The notes beneath the pieces were generated by a model. It saw only the letters and a list, made by a program, of their open reading frames with translations, did not search any database and was not told where the DNA came from. A stretch of DNA of 64,000 bases from Phycisphaerales bacterium. Its GTDB lineage: Bacteria > Planctomycetota > Phycisphaerae > Phycisphaerales > UBA1924. The position numbers and the translations under genes are program-made. Positions 33,945 to 43,889 of the stretch are shown here, in pieces; the stretch's first letter is position 1, and each line of letters starts with the position of its first letter. Location: the NCBI GenBank assembly GCA_029260395.1, contig JAJDDJ010000022.1:100099-164098 (forward strand). Reading direction: 5' to 3'.

Positions 33945-36620
33945 TCAGGGCTCTGCGAGCTGGCGCCATCGCTCGGCTAGGTCCTGACATCCCGTACAGG
34001 TTCCGCTCGCGATCCACTCCTCATAAATCTTCGCGAGGGCGGCGGCGTACCGCCTCGCTTCATCGGACGCAGGTTGGGCCAACTGCAACTCACCGTGGAA
34101 CGTGCTTAGCCGCTCCACTGCGTCTTCGAATCGCCCTTGCTGTGCCGTGGCGCGCGCCGCGAGCAGGCGTAGGTCGTGCAGGAGAGGTTGCGGCCCAGGG
34201 CGTTCAAGCAGCTCGATTGCAAGGCGCTCGCCTTCCGCGGCGAGCCCGTCGCTGCGATCGCCTGACTCACCCGCCTTCACGATCGCCGAGACAAGTTGGT
34301 ACGCGGCTCGGTCAGTGAGATTGTGCTGGGTGCCGTGCATCGAGTCGGCGCGTTCCCACGCTCGCCTCGCCGACTCGATGGCCTCGGTGTGTCTACCGAG
34401 ATCCGTTTGGATGCTCGACATGCGATGCAGGAAGTACTGCGCTGCCGGTCCTTGTTCCCCTTCCGAGTTGACGTAGTCGTTGAATCCCTTTTCTATGAAT
34501 GAGAGCGCTTCCCCTGGTCGTCCAGTTCTTTGCAAAATCGCAGCAAGGATCTGCTGGGCCGCGGTTCTCCGCGCGACGACCGAGAGGTTGTCGTAGGGCG
34601 ACTGCACATGATCTCCTCGCGCCTCGATGTCGGCAAAGCCTCCGAGCGCCGCGCGGATCTGACGCTCCGCGTCGTCCAACCTGCCCGTGTGGTAAAGCGC
34701 GACCGCGTAATTGGCTTGCGTCGTGTGCATGTGGAGGTGTCGGCTCTGCCCCGCCTGCTCTCGTCGCCTGAGGCACTCGATGTAGAGGAGCTCGGCAGCG
34801 TCGTTGTTTCCGCGTGCCTGTTCGGCCAGCGCGAGATCGACCATGAACCAAAGCGTCCGCAGGTGGTCCGGGCCGCGTGATGCCTCGGCCGTCTCGAACG
34901 CGATGCGAGCCGTCGAAGCGGCCTCCTCCACTCGCCCCAGCGCGAGGTATACGGCAGAGATGGACGACATCAACTCCGAACGCACGATGGGACGATCACG
35001 ATACACCGTGTCCGCCTCGTCGACGGCTCGATCAACAATCGCGGCTTCGATCATTTCCCGTGCGAGATCGGTCGGATGGACATCTCTGAGCAGTAAATCC
35101 AGGCGTCCGAGCCCGACCGAGCCGCTCGCTTCCTCGACCGTGTCGCGCAATCGCTGAATCGCCCGCTGCCCTGTGCTCGCCAGATCGATCTCGGTGAGGA
35201 GGCGTCGCTGAAAGCCCGCGATCTCGGCAAAGTCGTCGCGCGCCGACGAGGCACGCTCTCGCTCGCGGTCCGCGACCGTCGCGGACCGCACGCTAACGAT
35301 ACTGGCGCCCACCAAGACTGCCCCAGTGAGAGTTGCAATAATCACACCTTCGCTATGACGCCTCACGAACTTGTCGGCACGGTACAGCGCGCTCGGAGGT
35401 CCGGCGACCACGGGCTCGCTGCGCAGGAACCGCTGCAGGTCTTCCGCCAACTCGCTTGCCGTCGGGTAGCGGCGCTCGCGATCCTTCTCGAGGCACCGCA
35501 TAATGACCCAATCGAGGTCGCGCCGCAGAATGCGTGCAAGCACACCTGGTTCAGTGCTTCGGGCGTGCGCGATTGTGTTGATCACGTCGTGACCTGCGCC
35601 CGAATCCGAGGCGGTTCGTACAGCCTCGCAGAGCCTCGCGCTAGGCCTAGGGGTCTGACCCTCACGGATCAATCGCTGGATCTCAAGCACACTGCTCGAT
35701 CGAATGCACTCGGGCTCGAAGGGCCTGAACCCGGAGCAGAGCTCATAGAGCAGCACGCCAAGTCCGTAGACATCACTCCGGGTATCGATGCCCTGAGGCG
35801 ACATTTCTGCCTGCTCAGGGCTCATGTACTCGAGCGTGCCGATGAGCTGGCCCTGGCGCGTGAGGACGGAATCTTGCGACAGGCGCGAGTGCAGCGCCTT
35901 GGCGATACCGAAGTCGATGACTTTGGGCGTGCTCTCGCCCTCGCGGTATTCGACGAGCACGTTGGATGGCTTTAGGTCGCGGTGGATCACACCCTTCGCG
36001 TGGGCGTGCTGCACCGCCTCACAAACCCGCGCGAGCAACGAGCACCGCTCATGTACCGTCAACCGCTGCGCGTCACAGTGCTCCGTGATCGGCACTCCCC
36101 TAACGAGTTCCATCACAAAGTACGGCCTGCTCCCGTGCTCTGCACCCGTTACGCCGCCGCCGAACACCCTCGCGATGTTCGGGTGGTCCATCAGCGCGAG
36201 CGCCTGTCGCTCGGCTTCAAAGCGTGTGACTACCGCGTGTGAGTCCATCCCGGGCTTGACGAGCTTGATCGCGACCTCGCGGCGTGGGGTGTGCTGTCGA
36301 GCTCGGTAGACAGTTCCCATGCCGCCCTCATTGATCTTCTCCAACACAGAAAAGCCGGGCACCTCGGGCAGCTGGCTGGGCTCGGGCGTGGCTCCGTATT
36401 GGTTCGACGCCGACCCGAAGAACGAGAGCTCAATCACCGGCCGATCGAGCAGCGACGGGCCCTCGCCGCCCAGCAACTCGATCAGCGGAGCTCGAATGGG
36501 GTCGTCAGTTGGGACCAGTCGATCAAGTTCCGCGGACCGGTCAGGCTCGTCGAGATCGAAGAGCTGTTCGTACAACTCCCGGAGTCTCGCGTGGATCACT
36601 GGATCGGGGTCGGTTGGCAT
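33945..36620 (-). CDS. Transmembrane Ser/Thr protein kinase with TPR-rich C-terminus
   Basis: The protein has 891 residues. The cytoplasmic kinase domain (about 95-430) has the Gly loop KINEGGMGTVYRAR, catalytic Lys in EVAIKLVKPGM, HRDLKPSNVLVEY, DFGIAKAL and the activation segment GTLEYMSPEQAEM. One membrane helix (VIIATLTGAVLVGASIVSV, near 450) leads to an external region of ~420 residues with TPR-like helical repeats. It begins with an N-terminal helical domain common to planctomycete kinases. The ATG at 36620 has a GGAG site ten bases upstream. It lies at the far end of the putative island and probably transmits a surface signal to the nearby ECF factor. Confidence 0.92.
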   Translation of the reverse strand: MPTDPDPVIHARLRELYEQLFDLDEPDRSAELDRLVPTDDPIRAPLIELLGGEGPSLLDRPVIELSFFGSASNQYGATPEPSQLPEVPGFSVLEKINEGGMGTVYRARQHTPRREVAIKLVKPGMDSHAVVTRFEAERQALALMDHPNIARVFGGGVTGAEHGSRPYFVMELVRGVPITEHCDAQRLTVHERCSLLARVCEAVQHAHAKGVIHRDLKPSNVLVEYREGESTPKVIDFGIAKALHSRLSQDSVLTRQGQLIGTLEYMSPEQAEMSPQGIDTRSDVYGLGVLLYELCSGFRPFEPECIRSSSVLEIQRLIREGQTPRPSARLCEAVRTASDSGAGHDVINTIAHARSTEPGVLARILRRDLDWVIMRCLEKDRERRYPTASELAEDLQRFLRSEPVVAGPPSALYRADKFVRRHSEGVIIATLTGAVLVGASIVSVRSATVADRERERASSARDDFAEIAGFQRRLLTEIDLASTGQRAIQRLRDTVEEASGSVGLGRLDLLLRDVHPTDLAREMIEAAIVDRAVDEADTVYRDRPIVRSELMSSISAVYLALGRVEEAASTARIAFETAEASRGPDHLRTLWFMVDLALAEQARGNNDAAELLYIECLRRREQAGQSRHLHMHTTQANYAVALYHTGRLDDAERQIRAALGGFADIEARGDHVQSPYDNLSVVARRTAAQQILAAILQRTGRPGEALSFIEKGFNDYVNSEGEQGPAAQYFLHRMSSIQTDLGRHTEAIESARRAWERADSMHGTQHNLTDRAAYQLVSAIVKAGESGDRSDGLAAEGERLAIELLERPGPQPLLHDLRLLAARATAQQGRFEDAVERLSTFHGELQLAQPASDEARRYAAALAKIYEEWIASGTCTGCQDLAERWRQLAEP

Positions 36621-37024
<404 letters not shown>

Positions 37025-37069
37025 GACTACGGATCAGGAGGTTGAGGGTTCGAGTCCTTCCGCCCGTAC
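37025..37069 (+). repeat. Direct repeat copy 2 (att-like, displaced tRNA-Arg 3' half)
   Basis: This copy is identical over 45 bases to 32117-32161. The sequence before it does not form the tRNA 5' half, so it is not a functional tRNA. A strong terminator follows nine bases later. Confidence 0.9.
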
Positions 37070-37077
37070 GTATGGAT

Positions 37078-37108
37078 GGCCCCCCGGAACACCGGGAGGG
37101 CCTTTTTT
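37078..37108 (+). terminator. Intrinsic terminator after displaced tRNA half
   Basis: A GC-rich stem (GGCCCCCCGG with CCGGGAGGGCC, loop AACA) is followed by six T. It lies where the original tRNA-Arg terminator would be if 32162-37069 were an insertion. Confidence 0.85.
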
Positions 37109-37237
37109 GTGCGCACCCCCGCTTCCGCCCGAACGCTCTGCCTTGCCGGGCATCGACCGCCGACAGGGGCGGGGTTGTACTGCCTGCGATACGGGCGTAA
37201 GATACTTGCAAGCAATAGCTTGAGAGGAGATTAGAGA

Positions 37238-37840
37238 ATGCGTTCAACACTGCTGATGGCGGCGATCGGACTCGGTGCAGGGGCGGCCCACGCCGGACTG
37301 ATCGACACGCCCGACCTTGTTTCGGTTCGCGTCTGGGAGCGGACCGGCGGCACCGGACCTTCGGCGAACCTCTTTGGCGCTACATCGACCGTGGTAACCA
37401 CCCGGCTCGCGACGCTCAACTCGGGCTCGCGAGACTTCTTCGGCACGCCGGGCGAGTCGTACGACCTGTACTACTCGAATGCCGACGCCAGCCCGAATGC
37501 CAACGGTTTCTGCATCACCGTGGATGCGGTGTTCACCAGCAGCGCGGGCGGCGGGCACAACATCGCGGCCGTCGACCTGGTGTTCGGTGACGGCTCGTTC
37601 CTTCGCGCCGATGTGCTCAAGACCTTCACAGCGGGTGGCGCCGGCTCGTTCCCGGCAACCGCGGGCAACGCGGCCGACGGCGATCTGCTGACCCACACCA
37701 CGCTCGGCTCCACCGGGGGCATGATCGACCGGCTTTCGGTGACGGTCGGGTTCTCGACCATCCCGACGCCCGCTTCCGTCGCAGTGCTCGGCCTGGGCGG
37801 TCTGCTGGCCGCCCCCCGTTCCCGCCCGCGCCGCGGCTGA
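37238..37840 (+). CDS. Exported PEP-CTERM-like protein of unknown function
   Basis: The protein has 200 residues. It has a signal peptide (MRSTLLMAAIGLGAGAAHA), a beta-rich body of about 150 residues with no recognised domain and a C-terminal sorting-like tag (TIPTPASVAVLGLGGLLAA followed by an Arg/Pro-rich end). The ATG is preceded by GAGGAGA. PEP-CTERM proteins are normally processed by an exosortase and displayed or released; none is in the window. It stands alone and is followed by a hairpin terminator. Confidence 0.75.
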   Translation: MRSTLLMAAIGLGAGAAHAGLIDTPDLVSVRVWERTGGTGPSANLFGATSTVVTTRLATLNSGSRDFFGTPGESYDLYYSNADASPNANGFCITVDAVFTSSAGGGHNIAAVDLVFGDGSFLRADVLKTFTAGGAGSFPATAGNAADGDLLTHTTLGSTGGMIDRLSVTVGFSTIPTPASVAVLGLGGLLAAPRSRPRRG

Positions 37841-37867
37841 TCGAAGCCGAACTCTTTGAGATGACCA

Positions 37868-37899
37868 CGGGCCGTCCCTTTGCTGGGGCGGCCCGCTTT
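37868..37899 (+). terminator. Intrinsic terminator-like hairpin
   Basis: The stem CGGGCCGTCCC/GGGGCGGCCCG with loop TTTGCT starts about 28 bases after the PEP-CTERM-like gene. The following CTTTG is a poor U-tract, so strength is uncertain. Confidence 0.6.
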
Positions 37900-38277
37900 G
37901 ATGGCGATGCAAACAAGCCGCGTCTCACCCGCTCGTGCTGCACGCGGGCCAAGCATCTCGCTCGGACGCTGGTTCGCTTGCGTTCATTGCTGCCCGCGTT
38001 CTCAGTTGCGAGGCTCTGATGCCCGATCTGAGCCGCGCACCGCCTCATCGCATGGCTGCGATACCAATCTGCAGGACAGCCCAGCGCGGAAGCATCGCAG
38101 GGCTGCTGCGGGGCATCGCGGCCATCTGATGGAGCATGACCGGGCGCTTTGAGAGCCGTACCGAGCGGTTGCGGGCGGTCAGGCTGCGAAGATGCGGAAA
38201 TCTCGCGAGCAAAAGAACCTTGGGCCGGGCCCGCCGGTTCGGGTAGGCTGGGCGTTCAACTTCTTGAGGAACCCGAG
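37900..38277. other. Gene-free region upstream of FG-GAP protein
   Basis: No gene was recognised. The promoter and leader of the FG-GAP gene must lie here; the last bases hold its GAGGA ribosome binding site. No convincing promoter box or structured RNA was seen. Confidence 0.4.
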
Positions 38278-39672
38278 ATGAAGCAGACGTACGCGATGAT
38301 CGCTCTGTGCCTCGCCGCCGCCGCCAGCGGTCAGGTGACGGAGGACTTGAAGCTCACCGCGACCGACGCGGCGGAGAGTGATGAGTTCGGCATATCCGTC
38401 GCCATATCAGGCACTACCGGTATCGTCGGCTCGGCGGGTGACGACGACGGTGGCTCGAGCTCCGGCTCCGCCTACATTTTCGATACCACTACGGGGCAGC
38501 AGCTCTTCAAGCTCACAGCGTCCGACGCCGCGTTTGGTGACCTCTTCGGCAGCTCTGTCGCCACCTCCGGCACGACCGTCATCATCGGCGCGCGCCTCGA
38601 TGACGACGCTGGTCAGCAGTCCGGCTCGGCCTACGTCTTCGATACCACCACCGGACTGCAGTTTTTCAAGCTTACCGCGTCCGATGCCGCAGCGGGCGAT
38701 GAGTTTGGCCGCTCGGTGGGCGTCAGCGGCACGACCGCCATCATCGGCGCGAGGGGCGATGACGGGTTCGCTGGCTCTGCGTACGTATTCGACACGACCG
38801 CGGGCCAGCCGCTCTTCAAGCTCACCCCGGACGACGCAGAGACGGATGACCACTTCGGCTGGTCAGTCGCCATCTCCGGCACCACCGCCCTTGTCGGGGC
38901 ATTCGGCGACGACGGATTCGCTGGCTCTGCGTACGTCTTCGACACGACCACGGGACAGCAGCTCTTCAAGCTCTCCGCGTCGGATCGCGCAGTAAATGAC
39001 TGGTTCGGCTCTTCCGTGGCTATCTCGGGTACTGCGGCCATCGTCGGGGCGTACCAAGATGACGACGCGGGCACCAGCTCAGGCTCCGCCTATGTCTTCG
39101 ACACAACCACAGGCCAACAACGCTTCAAGCTCACCGCATCCGACGCCGCGAGGCACGACGCATTCGGCTATTCCGTGGGAATCTCCGGCAACACAGCTGT
39201 CGTCGGAGCATGGGGCGACGGCGATGGAGGCGACGGCTCTGGTTCTTGTTACGTCTTTGACGTGGGAACCGGCGAGCAGCTCTTCAAACTCGCCGCGTCC
39301 GACGCCGCAGAGCTTGACCGCTTCGGTTACTCCTTAGCCTTTTCCGCCAACACTGCCCTCGTTGGCGCACAGTTTAACGACGACGCGGGCTTCAGCTCCG
39401 GATCGGCATACGTGTTTAATCTCAACTCCTTGCCCTGCCCCGGCGACATCGCCGACGACTTCGGCACGCTCCCCCCCCTTGGCGGCCCAGACGGCATGGT
39501 CAGCTTCGGGGACTTCCTCGCCCTGCTCGGATTGATTGGGCCGTGCCCCGGCGGCACACCCGGCTGCGATGGCGACATCGCCGACGACTTTGGCACCCTC
39601 AACGGCGGTGACGCCATGGTGAGCTTCGGCGACTTTCTCGCCCTGCTCGGGCTCATCGGGCCCTGCCCGTAA
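38278..39672 (+). CDS. Secreted FG-GAP repeat protein with two dockerin-like tails
   Basis: The 464-residue protein has a signal peptide (MKQTYAMIALCLAAAASG). Seven FG-GAP/integrin-like repeats of about 50 residues follow, each with F-G-x-S-V-x-x-S-G and G-S-A-Y-V-F-D-T-T-T-G-Q-Q blocks (first at about 30, last at about 370). The end holds two copies of the Cys-bracketed dockerin-like unit GDIADDFGTL...MVSFGDFLALLGLIGPCP. It is likely a surface or matrix beta-propeller protein. The ATG at 38278 follows GAGGA by eight bases. The repeats are close to each other in DNA sequence, so copy number may change by recombination. Confidence 0.85.
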   Translation: MKQTYAMIALCLAAAASGQVTEDLKLTATDAAESDEFGISVAISGTTGIVGSAGDDDGGSSSGSAYIFDTTTGQQLFKLTASDAAFGDLFGSSVATSGTTVIIGARLDDDAGQQSGSAYVFDTTTGLQFFKLTASDAAAGDEFGRSVGVSGTTAIIGARGDDGFAGSAYVFDTTAGQPLFKLTPDDAETDDHFGWSVAISGTTALVGAFGDDGFAGSAYVFDTTTGQQLFKLSASDRAVNDWFGSSVAISGTAAIVGAYQDDDAGTSSGSAYVFDTTTGQQRFKLTASDAARHDAFGYSVGISGNTAVVGAWGDGDGGDGSGSCYVFDVGTGEQLFKLAASDAAELDRFGYSLAFSANTALVGAQFNDDAGFSSGSAYVFNLNSLPCPGDIADDFGTLPPLGGPDGMVSFGDFLALLGLIGPCPGGTPGCDGDIADDFGTLNGGDAMVSFGDFLALLGLIGPCP

Positions 39673-39872
39673 GAGGGAGCGATCGAGAGTGGGCCATGGT
39701 GGACTAAGTCCCCTCGCTTACGCGAAGGGCTCGTTAGAAGCCACACTGTCGAGACGCCCGTGCCGCTAGCAGACCCATCGCCCCCGTTGGTGCAAGCGGC
39801 CGATGCGCCATCGAGCTAGTGTGGGCGAACGCAGTAGCTTCTCTCTTAGGCTGCGCTTGGAAAGGTGCCGCC

Positions 39873-41300
39873 ATGGACGAGCAGAACCAGCTTCCCGCAG
39901 AGCCTGGAACGACCGCAACCGCCGACCCCTCATCGCCCTCTTTCACCCCCGAAGAGGCCGACCGCGATGCGTTGATCGCAGCGATCGAGCAAAGCGATGC
40001 CCCCGCGTGCGAGCGATGGCTCGACGAGGTGGACGCGGGCGAGCTCGTCCACGCGTTGTCGGCCCTGAGCGATGAGCAGCGGGCGAAGCTGCTCGGGCTG
40101 CTGGGCCCAGAGTCGGCGTCGGACGTGATCTCAAGGCTGCCCGAGCTGCAGGCGCTGGGCGCGCTCGAGAGCGTGGAAGCGCACGTGGCGGCAGGGATCA
40201 TCGGTGAACTCGACAGCGACGAGCGAGCCGGCCTGATCAGAGCGCTCGACGACGACAACGCCCACGCGATTCTGGGCGCGATGGACCCGGAGCTGGCCCG
40301 TGGCATCCGCACGCTGGCGGCGTACGACGAGGACTCCGCGGGCGGGCTGATGCTCACCGAGTACTTGGCGTTCGATGAGGCCGCGACGGTGCGCGAGGTG
40401 CTCGCGGACATCGAGGCCAACGCCGAGGAGTACGCGAACTACAACATCCAGTACTCGTACGTGATCGATACGCAGGGCAAGCTCAAGGGCGTGCTGCCGC
40501 TACGGAACATGCTGTTGGCCCGGCGGTCGGCGGCGGTGAGCGGCATTATGATCGCGTACCCCATTCGTGTCACGGACACGGCGACAATGGACGATGTTCG
40601 CGCGGTCTTTAACGAGTACGCGTTCATGGGCCTGCCGGTGGTCGATGCCGACGACGTGCTGCTGGGGGTCATCGAAGCGAGCGATGTGGCGCAGGCCGAT
40701 GCCGAGCAGGCAGATGATCTGTACCGCCAGTCGCAAGGCATCGTGGGCGGCGAGGAGCTGCGGAGCATGCCGCTGCTGCTGAGGTCGCGCCGGCGGCTTG
40801 CGTGGCTCAGCGCGAACATCGTGCTGAACATCATGGCGGCGAGCATTATCGCTCTGCACCAGGACACGTTGGAAGCCGTGATCGCGCTGGCGGTGTTCCT
40901 GCCGATTATCTCGGACATGAGCGGGTGCTCGGGCAATCAGGCGGTGGCGGTGACGATGCGTGAGCTCACGCTGGGCGTGACCAAGCCGCGCGATGCGCTG
41001 CGGGTGCTGGTCAAGGAATCCCTGCTCGGGCTGATCAACGGCCTGGCTCTTGGGACACTGATCGGCGCTGTGGCATTCGCGTGGAAGGGCAACCTGTTCC
41101 TGAGCCTGGTGGTCGGCGGGTCGCTGGCGATCAACACCGTCGTCGCAGTGTGCATCGGCGGGCTGATCCCGCTGCTGCTCAAGAAGATGAAGGCCGACCC
41201 CGCGCTGGCTTCGGGCCCGATCCTCACGACGGTTACCGACATGTGCGGGTTCTTCATCGTGCTGACGTTCGCATCGATGGTGCTCAGTCAGCTCACATGA
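39873..41300 (+). CDS. mgtE: Magnesium transporter MgtE
   Basis: The 475-residue protein has an N-terminal superhelical domain (about 25-150), two CBS domains (about 160-290, including YSYVIDTQGKLKGVLPLRNM and FMGLPVVDADDVLLGVIEAS) and five membrane helices at the C-terminus. The transport region contains the MgtE core DMSGCSGNQAVAVTMREL. It is a Mg2+ channel gated by cytosolic Mg2+. The ATG at 39873 is used; the ribosome binding site AAAGGTG is moderate. Its 3' end overlaps the convergent C45 gene by eight bases. Confidence 0.95.
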   Translation: MDEQNQLPAEPGTTATADPSSPSFTPEEADRDALIAAIEQSDAPACERWLDEVDAGELVHALSALSDEQRAKLLGLLGPESASDVISRLPELQALGALESVEAHVAAGIIGELDSDERAGLIRALDDDNAHAILGAMDPELARGIRTLAAYDEDSAGGLMLTEYLAFDEAATVREVLADIEANAEEYANYNIQYSYVIDTQGKLKGVLPLRNMLLARRSAAVSGIMIAYPIRVTDTATMDDVRAVFNEYAFMGLPVVDADDVLLGVIEASDVAQADAEQADDLYRQSQGIVGGEELRSMPLLLRSRRRLAWLSANIVLNIMAASIIALHQDTLEAVIALAVFLPIISDMSGCSGNQAVAVTMRELTLGVTKPRDALRVLVKESLLGLINGLALGTLIGAVAFAWKGNLFLSLVVGGSLAINTVVAVCIGGLIPLLLKKMKADPALASGPILTTVTDMCGFFIVLTFASMVLSQLT

Positions 41301-42300
41301 CCTGTGGTGCTGTGGGCAGTTCGACCGTGATCGTTCGTTCGCTCGGTGCATCGAGGCGGAACCCCTCGAATCTATCCGGCCATCGGAGCGTGAGCGTGCC
41401 TTTGGCGGGCGAAGTTTCGGCGATGTAGAGCGTTCCGCTGGCCTTGGCGTAGTCGCTGCGCCAGAGCGGGGACGACAGGAACGCCCGGCGGGCCCGATCG
41501 AGATCGGTCGACGCCTTGATCAGTTTCTCGGCGCAGGCTAGACGTTCAAAGCTCTGCGTCTGCGCCGCGTACTCGGGCCACTCGTTTTCGCCCTGGTGGT
41601 TCGCCGACGCCCGGCGGGTGACGAAGTGAGCGGGCCTGTCGGGGCCGAGAAATGCGGTCACGAAGGTGCCCTCCGCATCGACCACGACGAACGTATAGGG
41701 CATGTACACCGGCAGGCGGTCGAGGGCCTTGCGCGCCTCGGCGACGGAGCCGCAGGTCTCGAGCAAGTAGCGAACGATCAGCGGCGCCGAGAACCCGGGG
41801 CCAATGGCATTCCGCCCGCCGAACGCGAGTGTCACGGCTAGGCCTCGATCGTTGACGCCGTCGAGCGCGCCCCAGAGGCAATCGGTGACGGCGAGCGTCT
41901 TTGCGCCGCGCTTCCCGCCCCACCGCGAGTGGAGAACGAGCCCATCGAAGAGGTGAGGCGCGTGGTCGTAAGTGCGGAGGAGCACCGGTCCATCGTCTGT
42001 GTCGAGCACGAGCTGCGAACAGGCTCGCACGACGCGCGGCGGGGCGTAGAGCGTGAGAAAGCGGGCCACGGCATCGGAGCCGCCGAAGCGGTGCAAGAGC
42101 GACTCAAAGATCAGCATCAGCTCGGGCATATGCGAACGGAGCTGTCGCACACAGTCTGACGAATCAGAGACCTCGGAGCGGCTCATCCACCGCTCGTACG
42201 CGGGCCACGCGTGCGCGAATGCGGCATCGAGCGCGCCGCCCGCGCCGGGCGCCTCAGCGATCGAACGAATAGTCAGGATGTGCGGCTGATCGAGGGGCAA
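41293..42300 (-). CDS. C45-family autoproteolytic acyltransferase/hydrolase
   Basis: The 335-residue protein has the layout of the acyl-CoA:6-aminopenicillanate acyltransferase (AAT/C45) family of Ntn hydrolases. A ~93-residue N-terminal part precedes VVRACSQLVLDTDDGPVLLR, in which Cys94 would become the catalytic N-terminal nucleophile after self-cleavage. GGKRGAKTLAVTDCLWGALD-GVNDRGLAVTLAFGG follows. These enzymes form or cleave amides. The start is a TTG without a clear ribosome binding site. It is the last gene of the amine operon, 14 bases after the ATP-grasp gene, and its substrate may be the amide made there. Confidence 0.75.
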   Translation of the reverse strand: MPLDQPHILTIRSIAEAPGAGGALDAAFAHAWPAYERWMSRSEVSDSSDCVRQLRSHMPELMLIFESLLHRFGGSDAVARFLTLYAPPRVVRACSQLVLDTDDGPVLLRTYDHAPHLFDGLVLHSRWGGKRGAKTLAVTDCLWGALDGVNDRGLAVTLAFGGRNAIGPGFSAPLIVRYLLETCGSVAEARKALDRLPVYMPYTFVVVDAEGTFVTAFLGPDRPAHFVTRRASANHQGENEWPEYAAQTQSFERLACAEKLIKASTDLDRARRAFLSSPLWRSDYAKASGTLYIAETSPAKGTLTLRWPDRFEGFRLDAPSERTITVELPTAPQVM

Positions 42301-42314
42301 GATCGTCGGTGCCG

Positions 42315-43889
42315 TTAGAGAAGCTTGAATGTGGCATCGTCCACGCCGATGGCCGCGTGCTCGCTAACGGGTACAACCTCTCCTTCGTAATGGGAGTTGA
42401 TGCCGTTGATCCACGCCTTGGCGCGCGGCGTGAGCTGGAAGTCGTCGTCCATGAATCGACCCGGACTCACGAGGATGCCCAGGTCCGCGCCCTCGTAGAA
42501 ATAGTCGCCTTTACCCGAGATACGCAGGTAGAACGCACGGTTCTCGTGCTGAACGGTTCGGCGATGGGTCTGCATGCGCACGTACCTCATCTTGCCCGCA
42601 TCGTCCAGCTCCCAAACGCCCGAGGCCGGGGCGGCGGTGATCCGCCGGACATCGTCGCCCGTGTGCTTGATGACGAGCTGCGACCACGAATCAACGTTGT
42701 CGGGATTTGCCCAGCGTTTGCTGAGCTTTGACGGATCGACATGGTAGTTGATGCCCATCCATTCGATGAGGTGGAATAGGAAGAGCGGCGCATCCGCGTG
42801 CGCAAAGCACGCCAGGTTGGTCATGGAGCTCGCGCCGGTGATGCGGGGGTTGCACTCACCGAGGAACACCTCCTCGGAATCGAGATCGAGCAGGAAGTCG
42901 AGCTCGAAGTACCCGAGGTAGCCCTGATCCTTGAGCGAGTCGCCGAAGGCCATGGCCGAGGCACGCGCCTTTTCACGGATCTCGGCGCTGAACGTGCCAG
43001 CGAAGACCTCGTTGCCGCACCAACCGCCCTTGTAGGGCGTGAGTTCCTTGAACCCGACGAGTTCGGTCATGAGCGGGCCGACGATCGTGCCGCGACGAGT
43101 CACGCAGGCCTCAAGAGCGGCACCCCGACAGCGGATGCGCTTCATGACCTTCACCTCGGGCGCTGAGGTGATATCGTCGGCGTGCTTCTCGAAATCGGCC
43201 TCGTTAGAGATAAAGAATGTGGTATGCCCGGAGTCGCCGTAAGCGGTCTGGATGACGACATCGTCGCCCAGCTTCTTGGACACCTTGCGGAGCGCTTTGT
43301 AAGAATCGACCTTTGCGAGTACGTTCGGCACCGACTCCACGCCCGCAGCGTCGGCGATGCGGGTCGTCTCCATCTTGTCGTCGATGCGTGTGCGCAGCTC
43401 TGCGGTGGGGAAGCAGACCTCGAGTCCAAGCTTGGCGCAGAGCTCCTCGGTTTTCTCATCGAACATGAGGAATACGGCCTTGCCGCCTGGCCCGCGCTCC
43501 TTGATGAGTTCGGCGACCGCGGGATGCGAGAGCAGGTAGTTGTTGATGTCCTCGATCGAGGTCCACGGCTTGTGGTCGATCTCCGGCGGGACGAACACGC
43601 TGGGATGCTGGCCGTCGAAGCAGTCGATGGCGTTGATGAACATGAATCCACGGATCCAGTCGTCCATGCCGAGCAGGTTGAACGGCGTGGCGCTGATGAA
43701 ATACACGGGCTCCGTGTTGCGGAAGAAGAAACGCCTGACATCAGATACGCCTCGCAGCGCGCGGGGCTTCTTGGGCTTGATCCGATCGGATGTGAGAAGC
43801 TTTCCTGGGCGCGCTGCGCGTTTGGGCTTGGTAACCGTTGTTTGACTCGATGCCGGTGCTTGGCTAGATGCCGGTCGGATGGCGCCCAT
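42315..43889 (-). CDS. ATP-grasp ligase (biotin-carboxylase-like)
   Basis: This 524-residue protein has a basic, Pro-rich N-terminus (~45 residues), a preATP-grasp region (EPVYFISATPFNLLGMDDWI) and an ATP-grasp core. In the core VVIQTAYGDSGHTTFFIS binds ATP, and YLGYFELDFLLD and FLGECNPRITGASSMT supply metal-binding acidic and Asn residues. It would couple ATP hydrolysis to ligation of a carboxylate to an amine or similar nucleophile. The ATG overlaps the decarboxylase 3' end by 26 bases. No biotinyl domain is present, so true biotin carboxylase activity is unlikely. Confidence 0.8.
   Translation of the reverse strand: MGAIRPASSQAPASSQTTVTKPKRAARPGKLLTSDRIKPKKPRALRGVSDVRRFFFRNTEPVYFISATPFNLLGMDDWIRGFMFINAIDCFDGQHPSVFVPPEIDHKPWTSIEDINNYLLSHPAVAELIKERGPGGKAVFLMFDEKTEELCAKLGLEVCFPTAELRTRIDDKMETTRIADAAGVESVPNVLAKVDSYKALRKVSKKLGDDVVIQTAYGDSGHTTFFISNEADFEKHADDITSAPEVKVMKRIRCRGAALEACVTRRGTIVGPLMTELVGFKELTPYKGGWCGNEVFAGTFSAEIREKARASAMAFGDSLKDQGYLGYFELDFLLDLDSEEVFLGECNPRITGASSMTNLACFAHADAPLFLFHLIEWMGINYHVDPSKLSKRWANPDNVDSWSQLVIKHTGDDVRRITAAPASGVWELDDAGKMRYVRMQTHRRTVQHENRAFYLRISGKGDYFYEGADLGILVSPGRFMDDDFQLTPRAKAWINGINSHYEGEVVPVSEHAAIGVDDATFKLL

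Noticed and set aside
37025..37069. Second tRNA-Arg gene
   Set aside because: Only the 3' half is present; the preceding bases cannot form the acceptor or D arm, so it is a displaced fragment.
39673..39872. Possible magnesium (M-box) riboswitch upstream of mgtE
   Set aside because: The conserved M-box core could not be found in the 200-base leader; only a weak hairpin near 39711-39729 is present.
43864..43889. 26-base overlap between decarboxylase and ATP-grasp genes as a frameshift or misassigned start
   Set aside because: The ATP-grasp ATG has an AGAGGA site and the decarboxylase stop is clear, so a genuine short overlap is the simplest reading.
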